A stretch of DNA of 64,000 bases, from NCBI RefSeq assembly GCF_002101395.1, contig NZ_CP019706.1, positions 62,001-126,000 on the forward strand, given 5' to 3'. How positions within the stretch are numbered: the stretch's first letter is position 1; each line of letters starts with the position of its first letter. The position numbers and the translations under genes are program-made. Below the pieces are notes generated by a model. That model searched no databases. It was not told the origin of the DNA and was given only the letters and a program-made list of their open reading frames with translations. Shown here one piece after another: positions 50,259-59,600 of this stretch. Source of the stretch: Pantoea alhagi (GTDB lineage Bacteria; Pseudomonadota; Gammaproteobacteria; Enterobacterales; Enterobacteriaceae).

Positions 50259-51179
50259 TTATTTGTACCGTATCGCCGGGTTAATGGCGGCATACAACAT
50301 ATCCACGATCAGGTTGATCAGGATAAACTCCAGTGAAAACAGCAGTACCTCCGCCTGTATCACCGGATAGTCGCGCATCTCCACCGAATCCACCAGCAGG
50401 CGTCCCAGGCCTGGCCAGTTAAATACCACTTCCACGACAATCGAGCCGCCCAGCAGAAAGCCAAACTGCAAGCCCATCATGGTGACTACCGGAATCATGG
50501 CGTTGCGCAAGCCATGTTTAATCAGCACCTTCGACTCGCGCACCCCTTTGGCGCGTGCGGTGCGCATATAGTCTTCCTGCATCACCTCAATAAAAGAGGC
50601 GCGGGTAAAACGCGCCATAATCGACGCCACCGCCGCGCCCAGCGTAATAGAGGGCAAGATATAGTGCTGCCAGCTCTCCGCACCGACGGTCGGCAGCCAG
50701 CCCAGCTCCACGGAAAAAACCTGCATCAGCAGCATGCCGAGCGCAAAAGCGGGAAAGGAAATGCCCGATACCGCCAGCGTCATGCCGATGCGATCCGGCC
50801 AGCGATTACGCCAGACGGCGGAGATAATCCCAATCCCCATGCCAAAAATTACTGACCAGATCATACTGGTCAGCGTCAGCCACAGCGTCGGCAGAAAGCG
50901 TGAAGCGATCTCCTCCGATACCGGCCTTTTCGATACCATCGACGTGCCAAAATCCCCCTGGAGCGCGTTGACCATAAAATGCAAAAACTGCTGCGGCAGC
51001 GGCTTATCCAGTCCCAGATCCTGACGCACCAGCGCAACCACGCTGGCATCGGCTTCAGGCCCGGCCACCAGCCGCGCCGGATCCCCTGGCAGTAAATGAA
51101 CAAACAGAAAGACCAGCACCGCCACGATCAGCAGCGTAGGTATCAATCCCAGCAGGCGTTTAAGGAAATAGTTCAGCAT
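50259..51179 (-). CDS. gsiC: GsiC, glutathione ABC importer permease
   Basis: First membrane subunit of the glutathione importer, DppB type. 306 residues from the ATG at 51179 (MLNYFLKRLLGLIPTLLIVAVLVFL), equal to E. coli GsiC; an in-frame ATG at 51230 overlaps the gsiB stop and lacks support, whereas AGGGAA precedes 51179. Six helices and the loop RTARAKGVRESKVLIKHGLRNAMIPVVT are present. The gap to gsiB is 50 bases. Confidence 0.96.
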   Translation of the reverse strand: MLNYFLKRLLGLIPTLLIVAVLVFLFVHLLPGDPARLVAGPEADASVVALVRQDLGLDKPLPQQFLHFMVNALQGDFGTSMVSKRPVSEEIASRFLPTLWLTLTSMIWSVIFGMGIGIISAVWRNRWPDRIGMTLAVSGISFPAFALGMLLMQVFSVELGWLPTVGAESWQHYILPSITLGAAVASIMARFTRASFIEVMQEDYMRTARAKGVRESKVLIKHGLRNAMIPVVTMMGLQFGFLLGGSIVVEVVFNWPGLGRLLVDSVEMRDYPVIQAEVLLFSLEFILINLIVDMLYAAINPAIRYK

Positions 51180-51229
51180 GCGTTTCCCTGCGTCACAGAC
51201 GCCAGCCTCAGCGGCTGGCGACGCGGACA

Positions 51230-52768
51230 TTACTTCAGATCGGCTTCATCAAAATTAAAAGAGGTGTCAGGCATCATGTAAAAACCGCTCAGCGATTTGC
51301 TATGAGCCGAAACCAGCTTTTCCACCACCAGCGGCGCCCAGGGGCGATCGTTCCAGATACGGTCCTGCGCATCTTTATACAGCTGCGCTTTTTTTGCCGT
51401 ATCGGTGGTTTTCAGCGCGTCGTTCAGATCTTTATCCACCTGTTCATTGCTGTAAAAGGCGGTGTTAAAGATTGCTGGCGGCCAGGAGGCGGTGGCAAAC
51501 AGCGGCGTCAGCGCCCAGTCAGCTTCACCGGTCGAGGCGGACCAGCCGGTATAGAACATCCGTACGCCGCTCTCTTTTTGCCCTTTCCCTTCTACTTCCG
51601 CCGCGCGCTGTCCGGCATCCATCGCCGTGACCTTCACTTTAATGCCCACCTGCGCCAGCTGCTGCTGAGTAAACTGCAGCACTTTCTGCGCGGTGCTGTG
51701 GTTGTGAGAAGACCAGAGCGTGGTGCTGAAACCGTCCGGGTAGCCTGCCTCTTTTAGCAACTGGCGCGCTTTCGCCGGATTGTACTCAATCGCCGGATAG
51801 CTTTGCGCCCAGGGAATCGACGGCGGCACGATGCCGGTTGCTGGCGTGGCATAACCGGCAAAGGCGACTTTGCTCAGCGCCTCGCGGTTAATCGCGTAAT
51901 TGATCGCTTCGCGCACTTTCGGATTATCGAACGGCTTCTGGGTGACGTTAAAACTGATATAGCGCTGCATAATTGACGGCGTGCTGACTAAATCGAGCTT
52001 GCTGTTTTGCTCCAGCCGTTTCGCCTGCTCATAAGGGATCGGGAAGGCAAAATTGGCTTCACCGGTTTGCAGCATCGCGGCGCGGGTATTGTTATCCACA
52101 ATGGGTCGCCAGGTAATGCTGTCAAGTTTCGGATAGCCCGGTTTCCAGTAGCCGTCCCACTTTTTCACCTTCACAAAATCGGTCTGGTTCCAGGTCACAA
52201 ACTGATAAGGACCGGTGCCGACCGGATGGAAGCCGATCTCCTTGCCATATTTTTTCAGTGCGGTAGGGGAAATCATCGCCGCCGCCGGATGGGCCAGGAT
52301 ATTAATAAAGGCGGAGAACGGCTGCTTCAGGGTGATCTTCACCGTGGTGGGATCGACCACCTCGGTGGTGGCGATATGTTTAAACAGGTTATAACGCTTC
52401 AGGTGGTTATCTTCGTCGCTGGCGCGATCGAGATTCACCTTTACCGCCTCGGCGTTGAACAGGGTGCCGTCCTGAAACTTAATACCGGAACGCAGCTTGA
52501 TGGTCCAGGTCAGGCCGTCGGGGCTGGCCTGATAGCTTTCCGCCAGCACGTTTACCAGCTTCATATCCTTATCAAAGCCGAACAGCCCCTGATAGAAGGA
52601 TTTCGCCACCGCCTGCGACAGGGTGTCGTTGGCATCATAAGGGTCGAGCGTGGTGAAATTAGAGCCTACGGCAATCACGGCATCCTTTGCTGCCCAGCCG
52701 GGCGCAGCGGCGAAACTACTAAGCAGGCCGGCGGTTATCAGCCATCTGCGGGTCGTGAATTTGGTCAT
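51230..52768 (-). CDS. gsiB: GsiB, glutathione-binding periplasmic protein
   Basis: Periplasmic binding protein (family 5, peptide type) for glutathione. 512 residues (E. coli 512) from the ATG at 52768, which has AAGGAG nine bases upstream; a frame to 52804 lacks a site. The signal peptide ends about residue 26 (LSSFAAAPGWA-AKDAVIAVGSNF). Conserved stretches: TLDPYDANDTLSQAVAKSFYQGL, FHPVGTGPYQFVTWNQTDFVKV and VRMFYTGWSASTGEADWAL. Confidence 0.96.
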   Translation of the reverse strand: MTKFTTRRWLITAGLLSSFAAAPGWAAKDAVIAVGSNFTTLDPYDANDTLSQAVAKSFYQGLFGFDKDMKLVNVLAESYQASPDGLTWTIKLRSGIKFQDGTLFNAEAVKVNLDRASDEDNHLKRYNLFKHIATTEVVDPTTVKITLKQPFSAFINILAHPAAAMISPTALKKYGKEIGFHPVGTGPYQFVTWNQTDFVKVKKWDGYWKPGYPKLDSITWRPIVDNNTRAAMLQTGEANFAFPIPYEQAKRLEQNSKLDLVSTPSIMQRYISFNVTQKPFDNPKVREAINYAINREALSKVAFAGYATPATGIVPPSIPWAQSYPAIEYNPAKARQLLKEAGYPDGFSTTLWSSHNHSTAQKVLQFTQQQLAQVGIKVKVTAMDAGQRAAEVEGKGQKESGVRMFYTGWSASTGEADWALTPLFATASWPPAIFNTAFYSNEQVDKDLNDALKTTDTAKKAQLYKDAQDRIWNDRPWAPLVVEKLVSAHSKSLSGFYMMPDTSFNFDEADLK

Positions 52769-52815
52769 ATGCTTGTTCTCCTTAGTCCCTTGCGGGTTAT
52801 GCAAAAGCCGGGCCG

Positions 52816-54672
52816 TCAGGCGCCGCTGATGATATGCCGGGCCACGTAATGATCTGCCCCAACCTGAATTAATGGCGCAACCACCGGCTCATCGCCGGGC
52901 GTGCGCAGCGGGCTGGGCAATTCATCCGCCAGCAGCGCTCGCTCGCGGCGACGATGGCCCGGATCGGCGACCGGCACTGCTGACATTAATTTGCGCGTAT
53001 AGGGATGCTGGGGATTTTCAAATACCGCCTGGCGCGGACCGATTTCCACAATCTGCCCCAGGTACATCACCGCCACACGATGGCTGATGCGTTCCACCAC
53101 CGCCATATCGTGTGAAATAAACAGAAAGGCGATACCAAATTCACGCTGCAAATCCAGCATCAGATTGATGATTTGCGCCTGAATCGAAACATCCAGCGCC
53201 GAAACCGACTCGTCGGCAATCACCACTTTTGGATTCAGTGCCAGCGCGCGGGCAATACAGATGCGCTGGCGCTGACCACCGGAAAATTCATGCGGATAGC
53301 GTTGGGCATGTTCCGGCAGCAGCCCCACTTTTTCCAGCAGCCAGGCGACACGTTTTTCCGCTTCAGCGCGCGACATGACCTTGTGGATCAGCAGCGGCTC
53401 CATAATGGAAAAACCGATGGTGAGACGCGGGTCGAGCGAAGCGTAAGGATCCTGAAAAATAAACTGAATATCGCGCCGCAAATGCGCCAGCTGATGCGGC
53501 TTCAGCCGATCGATACGTTGCCCGTTAAAGGTAATGCTGCCGCCCTGGCTCTCTACCAGCCGCAGCAGCGAGCGGCCGGTAGTGGATTTACCGCAGCCCG
53601 ACTCCCCCACCAGCGCCAGCGTTTCACCGGCATACAGGCTGAAGCTCACCTTTTCTACCGCATGTACCCGCCACTTCACGCGGTTCAACAGACCGGCGCG
53701 AATATCAAAACGCGTGACTAAATCACGCACTTCCAGGATCGGCGCTTCATGATGTTTTACCGTATCCACCTGCGCCCCGGTGTTCTCCTGCTCGCCCGGC
53801 AGCGGAAATTTACGCGGCAGGGGCTGCCCCTGCATAGCGCCAAGACGCGGCACCGCCGCCAGCAGCGCACGGGTATAGGGCTTCTGCGGTGCGCTAAACA
53901 GCGTGGCGGTGTCGGCGCTTTCGACCACGGCACCACGGTACATGACCTGCACCCGGTCAGCCATTTCCGCCACTACGCCCATATCGTGGGTAATAAAGAT
54001 CACTCCCATCGCCATCTCTTTTTGCAGCACGCGGATCAGCTGTAAAATCTGCGCCTGGATAGTGACATCCAGTGCGGTAGTGGGCTCATCGGCAATCAGC
54101 AGCGCCGGACGACAGGAGAGCGCCATGGCGATCATCACCCGCTGGCGCATGCCACCGGAAAGTTGATGGGGATAGCGCGTCATAACATTTTGCGCTTCGG
54201 GAATGCGTACCAGATCGAGCATTCGTCGCGCCTCCGCCAGCGCCTGCTGGTGGCTTTTGCCCTGATGAAGCCGCACCGATTCAGCGATCTGCTCGCCAAC
54301 CGTAAAAACCGGATTCAGCGAGGTCATTGGCTCCTGAAAAATCATCGCCATATCCGCGCCGCGAATGGTACGCATCTGCGACTGCCGCAGCTGCGCCAGA
54401 TCTACCAGCGAGTTATCACGCCGCCGCAGCCACAGCTCACCGCTATCCAGGCGGCCGCCGCTCTGCTCAATCAGACGCATCAGCGCCAGCGAGGTCACCG
54501 ATTTTCCTGAGCCGGACTCGCCCACCAGCGCCAGGGTTTCACCGCGTTGTACCTCCAGCGAGAGCTGACGTACCGCCTGGATGGTATGGCCCTGCTGGTT
54601 AAAGCTGACGCTAAGATTACGTACCGCCAGCACGCACTCTTCGGCCAGCGGTAAAGAGGATGGCTGTTGCAT
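52816..54672 (-). CDS. gsiA: GsiA, double-ATPase of the glutathione importer
   Basis: Two ABC ATPase domains fused in one chain that powers GsiBCD. 618 residues (E. coli 623). Domain 1 has Walker A VGESGSGKS, signature LSGGMRQRVMIAMALS and Walker B LLIADEPTTALDV. Domain 2 has VGESGCGKST, FSGGQRQRICIARALA and VVIADESVSALDV (Ser for the usual Pro after Glu). Each ends with the oligopeptide-transporter C-terminal extension. It starts nine bases after the iaaA stop, and gsiB follows after 47 bases, so iaaA-gsiABCD is one operon. Confidence 0.97.
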   Translation of the reverse strand: MQQPSSLPLAEECVLAVRNLSVSFNQQGHTIQAVRQLSLEVQRGETLALVGESGSGKSVTSLALMRLIEQSGGRLDSGELWLRRRDNSLVDLAQLRQSQMRTIRGADMAMIFQEPMTSLNPVFTVGEQIAESVRLHQGKSHQQALAEARRMLDLVRIPEAQNVMTRYPHQLSGGMRQRVMIAMALSCRPALLIADEPTTALDVTIQAQILQLIRVLQKEMAMGVIFITHDMGVVAEMADRVQVMYRGAVVESADTATLFSAPQKPYTRALLAAVPRLGAMQGQPLPRKFPLPGEQENTGAQVDTVKHHEAPILEVRDLVTRFDIRAGLLNRVKWRVHAVEKVSFSLYAGETLALVGESGCGKSTTGRSLLRLVESQGGSITFNGQRIDRLKPHQLAHLRRDIQFIFQDPYASLDPRLTIGFSIMEPLLIHKVMSRAEAEKRVAWLLEKVGLLPEHAQRYPHEFSGGQRQRICIARALALNPKVVIADESVSALDVSIQAQIINLMLDLQREFGIAFLFISHDMAVVERISHRVAVMYLGQIVEIGPRQAVFENPQHPYTRKLMSAVPVADPGHRRRERALLADELPSPLRTPGDEPVVAPLIQVGADHYVARHIISGA

Positions 54673-54681
54673 GCTGGCTCC

Positions 54682-55641
54682 TTAAGCTTGCCGGTAAATC
54701 GCGACTACCGGCTCTTGATCCGCGTAACCGTAGCCGCGATACATGCCTTCAGTATTGAACGGCAGCGCAATGTTTCCCTCAGCGTCGACAGCAATCAGGC
54801 CGCCGCTGCCGCCCAGCGTTGGGATTTTATCGAAAATAACCTGTTCGCAGGCTTGCTGCAGGCTGAGCCCGCCATACTCCATCAGCGCGGCGACGTCGCC
54901 AGCCGCCAGAATGCGGATAAAAACTTCCCCGGTACCGGTACAGGAGACCGCCACGCGGCGATTGCTGAAACAGCCTGCGCCCGGTAACGGCGAATCGCCA
55001 ATGCGCCCGACCCGTTTATTGGTCATGCCGCCGGTTGAGGTGGCGGCAGCGAGATTGCCCGCGCTGTCGCAGGCTACCGCGCCGACCGTACCCAGTTTGC
55101 GGTCGGCATCCAGCGGCGCAGATCCCTGCGCTGCACCATCATGATCCAGCAGCGTTTGCTGGCTGGCGCGGGCGCGCTCCAGCTGCTGCCAGCGTTCATC
55201 CGTGGAGAAGAAGTCCGCCGCGACCGGTGCCAGGCCCTGTTCCTGAGCAAACTGCTCTGCACCGCTGCCGCACAGCAACACATGCGGGCTGTGCTCCAGT
55301 ACCGCGCGCGCCGCCAGGATCGGATTGCGAATATGCGCTACGCCAGCCACCGCACCAGCATCCTGAGTGCGCCCGTCCATGATGCAGGCGTCCAGCTCAT
55401 GCGTGCCCTGATGGGTAAAGACGCTGCCTTTCCCGGCATTAAACAGCGGACACTCCTCCAGCAGGCGCACCGCTTCGGTGACCGCATCTAACGCACTGCC
55501 GCCAGCGGCAAGGATCCTCTGGCCGCTGGCGACAATTTCGCTCAGCGCCCGGAGATAACGCTGCTCCTGCTCCGCGCTCAGCGCCGAACGTGCAATCGCG
55601 CCCGCGCCGCCGTGAATGGCAATGGCTGCTCTGCCCATCAT
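54682..55641 (-). CDS. iaaA: IaaA, isoaspartyl peptidase / L-asparaginase
   Basis: Ntn-hydrolase precursor that cleaves itself before a threonine to give alpha and beta subunits; it removes isoaspartyl residues from peptides and hydrolyses asparagine. 319 residues (E. coli 321). The nucleophile is T185 in LGTVGAVA, with the GNLAAATSTGGMTNKRVGRIGDSPLPGAG substrate loop and the CTGTGEVFIR stretch. ATG codons at 55641 and 55638 are adjacent; AGGG lies six or nine bases upstream. It heads the gsi operon and is divergent from moeA. Confidence 0.96.
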   Translation of the reverse strand: MMGRAAIAIHGGAGAIARSALSAEQEQRYLRALSEIVASGQRILAAGGSALDAVTEAVRLLEECPLFNAGKGSVFTHQGTHELDACIMDGRTQDAGAVAGVAHIRNPILAARAVLEHSPHVLLCGSGAEQFAQEQGLAPVAADFFSTDERWQQLERARASQQTLLDHDGAAQGSAPLDADRKLGTVGAVACDSAGNLAAATSTGGMTNKRVGRIGDSPLPGAGCFSNRRVAVSCTGTGEVFIRILAAGDVAALMEYGGLSLQQACEQVIFDKIPTLGGSGGLIAVDAEGNIALPFNTEGMYRGYGYADQEPVVAIYRQA

Positions 55642-55888
55642 TATTTACCCTGTGTTCTGAAACCGCCGGAAACGGCTGAATGGATGTGATGTTATGATTT
55701 TTCGGCAAATTTTGACTATAGGTAGCCGCCGGGATGATGTAAAGCGTAAAGCCAGTTAAGTCCTAATAACAAAGCGTTATATCTCATAACTAAAAGCACA
55801 TCATAAGCCTCAGGTGCGCTGGTGGGGTGATCGTCAGGGCATTTCGCGCCATAATAGGCGTTATCTGTAGGTTCTGGCCGGAGGCCAA

Positions 55889-57124
55889 ATGGAAAGTTTT
55901 ACTGCGGGATTGATCTCCCTTGAAGAGGCCCGGCAAAAAATGCTGGACCGGCTCTCCCCTCTTAGCGAGAGCGAAACCCTGTCGGTCTACGCTGCTGCCG
56001 GGCGGATTACCGCCGCTCCGGTTATTTCACCGCTCAACGTTCCGCCATTCGATAACTCGGCGATGGACGGCTATGCGGTGCGTATGGCGGATATTGCACG
56101 CGGCGAAGCGCTGCCGTTGGCTGGCAAAGCCTTTGCCGGCGCTCCCTTTAGCGGCGAATGGCCCGCAGGCAGCTGTATTCGCATTATGACCGGCGCGCCG
56201 GTGCCGGAAGGCACGGAGGCGGTGATCATGCAGGAGCAGACCACAACGCAAGGCGAACGTATCCGTTTTACCGCTGAGGTTAAAGCGGGACAAAACATTC
56301 GTCGCGCCGGAGAAGATATTCGTCAGGGCGACAGCGTGCTGGCGGCGGGCGTGCGCCTCGGGGCTGCCGAACTGCCGCTGATCGCGTCGCTGGGCATCGG
56401 CGAGGTTGAGGTAGTGCGTCGGCTGCGGGTCGCCATTTTTTCTACCGGCGATGAGCTACAGCCGCCAGGTCAGCCACTGGCGGCCGGACAAATTTATGAC
56501 ACTAACCGCTTTGCCGTACGGCTGATGCTGGACCAGCTGGGGTGCGAAGTGATCGATCTCGGCATTATTCGCGACGACCCGCAGGCGTTGCGCGCCGTCT
56601 TTATTGAGGCTGACCGCGAGGCGGATGTGGTGATCAGCAGCGGCGGCGTCTCGGTGGGTGAGGCAGATTACACCAAAGCGATACTGGACGAACTGGGTGC
56701 CATTACGTTCTGGAAACTGGCGATTAAGCCAGGCAAACCTTTCGCCTTTGGGCGGCTGAGCAACAGCTGGTTCTGCGGCCTGCCTGGCAATCCGGTTTCC
56801 GCCGCTGTGACCTTCTATCAGCTGGTACAGCCGCTGCTGGCGAAGCTGAGCGGTCAGCAGCGCGCCGCCCTGCCGCCGCGTCAGCGCGCTCGTGCCGCTA
56901 CGCACCTGAAGAAAACGCCTGGCCGCCTCGACTTTCAGCGCGGTATCTTCAGCCGTGGCGAAAATGGCGAACTGCAGGTAGTCACCACCGGTCATCAGGG
57001 CTCGCACGTATTCAGCTCTTTCAGCCAGGCCAACTGCTTTATTGTGCTGGAGCGCGAACGCGGCCATGTCGAGCCGGGCGAATGGGTAGAGATCGAGCCT
57101 TTTAATCACCTGCTGGGAGGCTGA
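55889..57124 (+). CDS. moeA: MoeA, molybdopterin molybdenumtransferase
   Basis: Inserts molybdate into adenylylated molybdopterin to finish the molybdenum cofactor. 411 residues, the E. coli length. Blocks: PPFDNSAMDGYAVR, GEALPLAGKAFAG, RIMTGAPVPEGTEAVIMQE, FSTGDEL, VISSGGVSVGEADYTK, WKLAIKPGKPFAFG and GLPGNPVSAAVTF. It is divergent from iaaA, with 247 bases between them, where no molybdenum-cofactor riboswitch is evident. moeB follows with a one-base gap. Confidence 0.97.
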   Translation: MESFTAGLISLEEARQKMLDRLSPLSESETLSVYAAAGRITAAPVISPLNVPPFDNSAMDGYAVRMADIARGEALPLAGKAFAGAPFSGEWPAGSCIRIMTGAPVPEGTEAVIMQEQTTTQGERIRFTAEVKAGQNIRRAGEDIRQGDSVLAAGVRLGAAELPLIASLGIGEVEVVRRLRVAIFSTGDELQPPGQPLAAGQIYDTNRFAVRLMLDQLGCEVIDLGIIRDDPQALRAVFIEADREADVVISSGGVSVGEADYTKAILDELGAITFWKLAIKPGKPFAFGRLSNSWFCGLPGNPVSAAVTFYQLVQPLLAKLSGQQRAALPPRQRARAATHLKKTPGRLDFQRGIFSRGENGELQVVTTGHQGSHVFSSFSQANCFIVLERERGHVEPGEWVEIEPFNHLLGG

Positions 57125-57125
57125 C

Positions 57126-57890
57126 ATGCTGCCGGAGCTGAGCGATAGCGAAACCCTGCGTTATAACCGACAGATCGTGCTGCGCGGCTTTGACTTTGAT
57201 GGTCAGGAGCGGCTGAAAGCATCGAGCGCGCTGGTGGTAGGTCTGGGCGGGCTGGGCTGCGCCGCCAGCCCTTATCTGGCCTCGGCGGGCATCGGCACGC
57301 TGACGCTGCTCGATTTTGACGTCGTTTCCCTCTCTAACCTGCAGCGTCAGGTGTTGCACAGCGATGCAGAGATCGGCGAAGCGAAAGTCGAGTCGGCCCG
57401 GCGACGGCTGGCGCAAATTAATCCGCTGACCCAGCTACGCACCGTCAATGCCCGGCTGGATGATGAGGCGCTGGATGCGCTGGTGGCGCAGCATCAGGTG
57501 GTGCTGGACTGTAGCGATAACGTCGCCACGCGCGAACAGCTGAATCGCCTCTGTTGGCAGCGGCGGATCCCGCTGGTGTCGGGGGCCGCAATACGTATGG
57601 AAGGCCAGATCAGCGTTTTTAGCTGGCAGGATGAAACGCTGCCCTGCTACCGCTGTATCAGCCGTCTGTTCGGCAGCGATACCCTGAGCTGCGTGGAAGC
57701 GGGGGTGATGGCCCCGCTGGTTGGCGTAATCGGTTCGCTGCAGGCGATGGAAGCGATTCGTCTGCTGACGCACTACGGGGCGGCCGCCTCCGGGAAGCTG
57801 CTGATGTATGATGCCATGACGCTGCAGTTCCGGGAAATGAAGGTGGCAAAAGATCCTGCCTGTGAAGTATGCGGCACCGCTTCCTGTTAA
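57126..57890 (+). CDS. moeB: MoeB, molybdopterin synthase adenylyltransferase
   Basis: E1-like enzyme that adenylates the C-terminus of MoaD before sulfur transfer. 254 residues (E. coli 249). The N-terminal RYNRQIVLRGFDFDGQERL, the nucleotide motif VVGLGGLGCAASPYLASAGIG, LLDFDVVSLSNLQRQVLH and DCSDNVATREQLN are conserved. Two CxxC zinc pairs are C-Y-R-C (LPCYRC) and C-E-V-C near the C-terminus (DPACEVCGTASC). It starts one base after moeA and is co-transcribed with it. Confidence 0.97.
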   Translation: MLPELSDSETLRYNRQIVLRGFDFDGQERLKASSALVVGLGGLGCAASPYLASAGIGTLTLLDFDVVSLSNLQRQVLHSDAEIGEAKVESARRRLAQINPLTQLRTVNARLDDEALDALVAQHQVVLDCSDNVATREQLNRLCWQRRIPLVSGAAIRMEGQISVFSWQDETLPCYRCISRLFGSDTLSCVEAGVMAPLVGVIGSLQAMEAIRLLTHYGAAASGKLLMYDAMTLQFREMKVAKDPACEVCGTASC

Positions 57891-57939
57891 TTAAAGTTGG
57901 TTATTCAGCAGCTTCCCTTTCCCTGGCTATAGTTGAAAC

Positions 57940-59532
57940 ATGGAAAATGGAAATGCGCCCCAGGCGCAGGCGTTGAATAAAGCAGACAGCGAAAGCCGTG
58001 CTGCAAAACCAGTGCTGCGTCAGATGATGCTGGTCTTTCTGCTGGTTATCAGCAGCGCGGTAATCGCGATCAACGGCTGGAGCCTGTGGAGCAGCTGGCA
58101 ACGAACGCTCCATCTTACCGAGGAAAACGCGCGTAACCTGTCGGTGTCGCTTGCGCGTCAGGCGGAAGATACCTTTCTGCAAATCGACCTGACCCTGCAG
58201 GATGTGCGCGATCGCATTAACCAGGGCGGGATTGAGCAGCAGGCCGCTAATCTGCATCAGCTGCTGATGGCGCGAAAAGCCGCTCTGCCTCCGCTGGACA
58301 GCATTGTGATTTATCACGCTTCCGGCTATCCCGCGCTCTCTTCCTCCCCGGTGACGCTATCGAAAACCAGCGTCGCCGATCGGGAATATTTCCGTTTTCA
58401 TCAACGTTCACCCGACAGCAAACTGCATATCGGCGACGTGGTGCGCAGTCGTGTTAGCGGCAATATGGTGATCCCGGTGACCGAACGCCTGAGTAATCCC
58501 GACGGCACCTTTCGCGGCGTGGTGATGGCCTCGATTCGCCTCGATTATTTCCGCCAGGTTTATGATTATTACAACCTGGGCGAACGCGATCTGATGGCGC
58601 TCATGAAAGCGGATGCTAACCTGGTCTATATTCGCCCCTACAGCGAAGCGCTGATTAATCGCAATATCTCCCTTAGCCCGTTGTTTACCCAGCTGTTAAC
58701 CACGACCGCCAGCGGGGCCGCCATTTATCGCGCAGCAGTTGATGGCAGGCCGCGCATTTTCGGCTATGCCCGGCTGACCAATTATCCGCTGGTCGTAACC
58801 GCAGGCTACGATTTGCAGGAGGTGCGACAGGACTGGATCGCGGATTCCATCGGCTTTGTTTTGCTCAACCTGGTTCTGCTGGCGTTGCTGTTTCTGCTCG
58901 GCTTTATCGTACTGCACCATATCCGCCTGAATCTGCATAATCAGCTGGAGTTAACCAGGGTACGCGATCAGCTCACCCATATGAACCGCACCCTACAGAA
59001 CATGGCGCTGGTGGATGGGCTCACCGGGCTGGCAAACCGCCGTCAGCTGGACTGGTTTATCCCCAGAGCGATGGAGCGCGCAATAAAGCTGCATACGCCG
59101 TTAACCATTGTGCTTATCGATGTCGATTCGTTTAAGGCCTATAACGATACCTATGGTCATCAGGCGGGCGATGCCTGCCTGCGTAACGTAGCCGATTGTT
59201 TGAACCGCCTGCCGCTGCGTCATGATGAGCTGATTGCCCGTTACGGTGGCGAAGAATTCATGCTGGTACTGACGGATAAAACACAGCCGGAAGCGCACCT
59301 TATTGCCATGCAGGCGGTGCGCGCAGTAGCGTCGCTCAGGATGCCGCATCAGGCAAGCAGCGTGGAGGAGAAGGTCGTCACCATCAGTATTGGCATGCAC
59401 TGGCAGCCACGGGTGTTCGCCGGGGTTTTACCCGCAGAATTTATCGACAAGGCGGACGAAGCCCTTTATCAGGCGAAACGTCGGGGGAAAAACCGGGTCT
59501 GGATGAGCAATATGCCGCCGACGGCAGGATAA
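57940..59532 (+). CDS. Membrane diguanylate cyclase with periplasmic sensor domain
   Basis: Predicted c-di-GMP synthase. 530 residues. A short cytoplasmic N-terminus, one helix (about 29-52), a periplasmic PDC/Cache-like sensor (about 55-300, SVADREYFRFHQRSPDSKLHIGDVVRSRVSG), a second helix (about 303-325, SIGFVLLNLVLLALLFLLGFIVL) and a GGDEF domain (about 360-525). The active-site loop R-Y-G-G-E-E-F (434-440) is intact and IDVDSFKAYNDTYGHQAGD holds the metal Asp. The product-inhibition RxxD appears as RHDE, so feedback inhibition may be altered. The ribosome-binding site is poor. It lies where E. coli has fsaA and the ybiU-ybiY genes. Confidence 0.88.
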   Translation: MENGNAPQAQALNKADSESRAAKPVLRQMMLVFLLVISSAVIAINGWSLWSSWQRTLHLTEENARNLSVSLARQAEDTFLQIDLTLQDVRDRINQGGIEQQAANLHQLLMARKAALPPLDSIVIYHASGYPALSSSPVTLSKTSVADREYFRFHQRSPDSKLHIGDVVRSRVSGNMVIPVTERLSNPDGTFRGVVMASIRLDYFRQVYDYYNLGERDLMALMKADANLVYIRPYSEALINRNISLSPLFTQLLTTTASGAAIYRAAVDGRPRIFGYARLTNYPLVVTAGYDLQEVRQDWIADSIGFVLLNLVLLALLFLLGFIVLHHIRLNLHNQLELTRVRDQLTHMNRTLQNMALVDGLTGLANRRQLDWFIPRAMERAIKLHTPLTIVLIDVDSFKAYNDTYGHQAGDACLRNVADCLNRLPLRHDELIARYGGEEFMLVLTDKTQPEAHLIAMQAVRAVASLRMPHQASSVEEKVVTISIGMHWQPRVFAGVLPAEFIDKADEALYQAKRRGKNRVWMSNMPPTAG

Positions 59533-59538
59533 AAGTAA

Positions 59539-59557
59539 GGCCGCCATTTCGGCGGCC
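59539..59557 (+). terminator. Hairpin after the diguanylate cyclase gene
   Basis: GGCCGCC and GGCGGCC close a five-base loop (ATTTC), seven bases after the stop. There is no clear T-run, so the terminator role is moderate. It separates the gene from convergent ybiT. Confidence 0.55.
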
Positions 59558-59600
59558 CTGAGTCGGCATTTTGGCACCAGTTGAGCTGGCGCCTCAGCGC

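Noticed and set aside
55642..55888. Molybdenum-cofactor riboswitch or ModE site upstream of moeA
   Set aside because: Only a CGTTATAT half-site is visible near 55776; no second half-site and no riboswitch-like core could be recognised.
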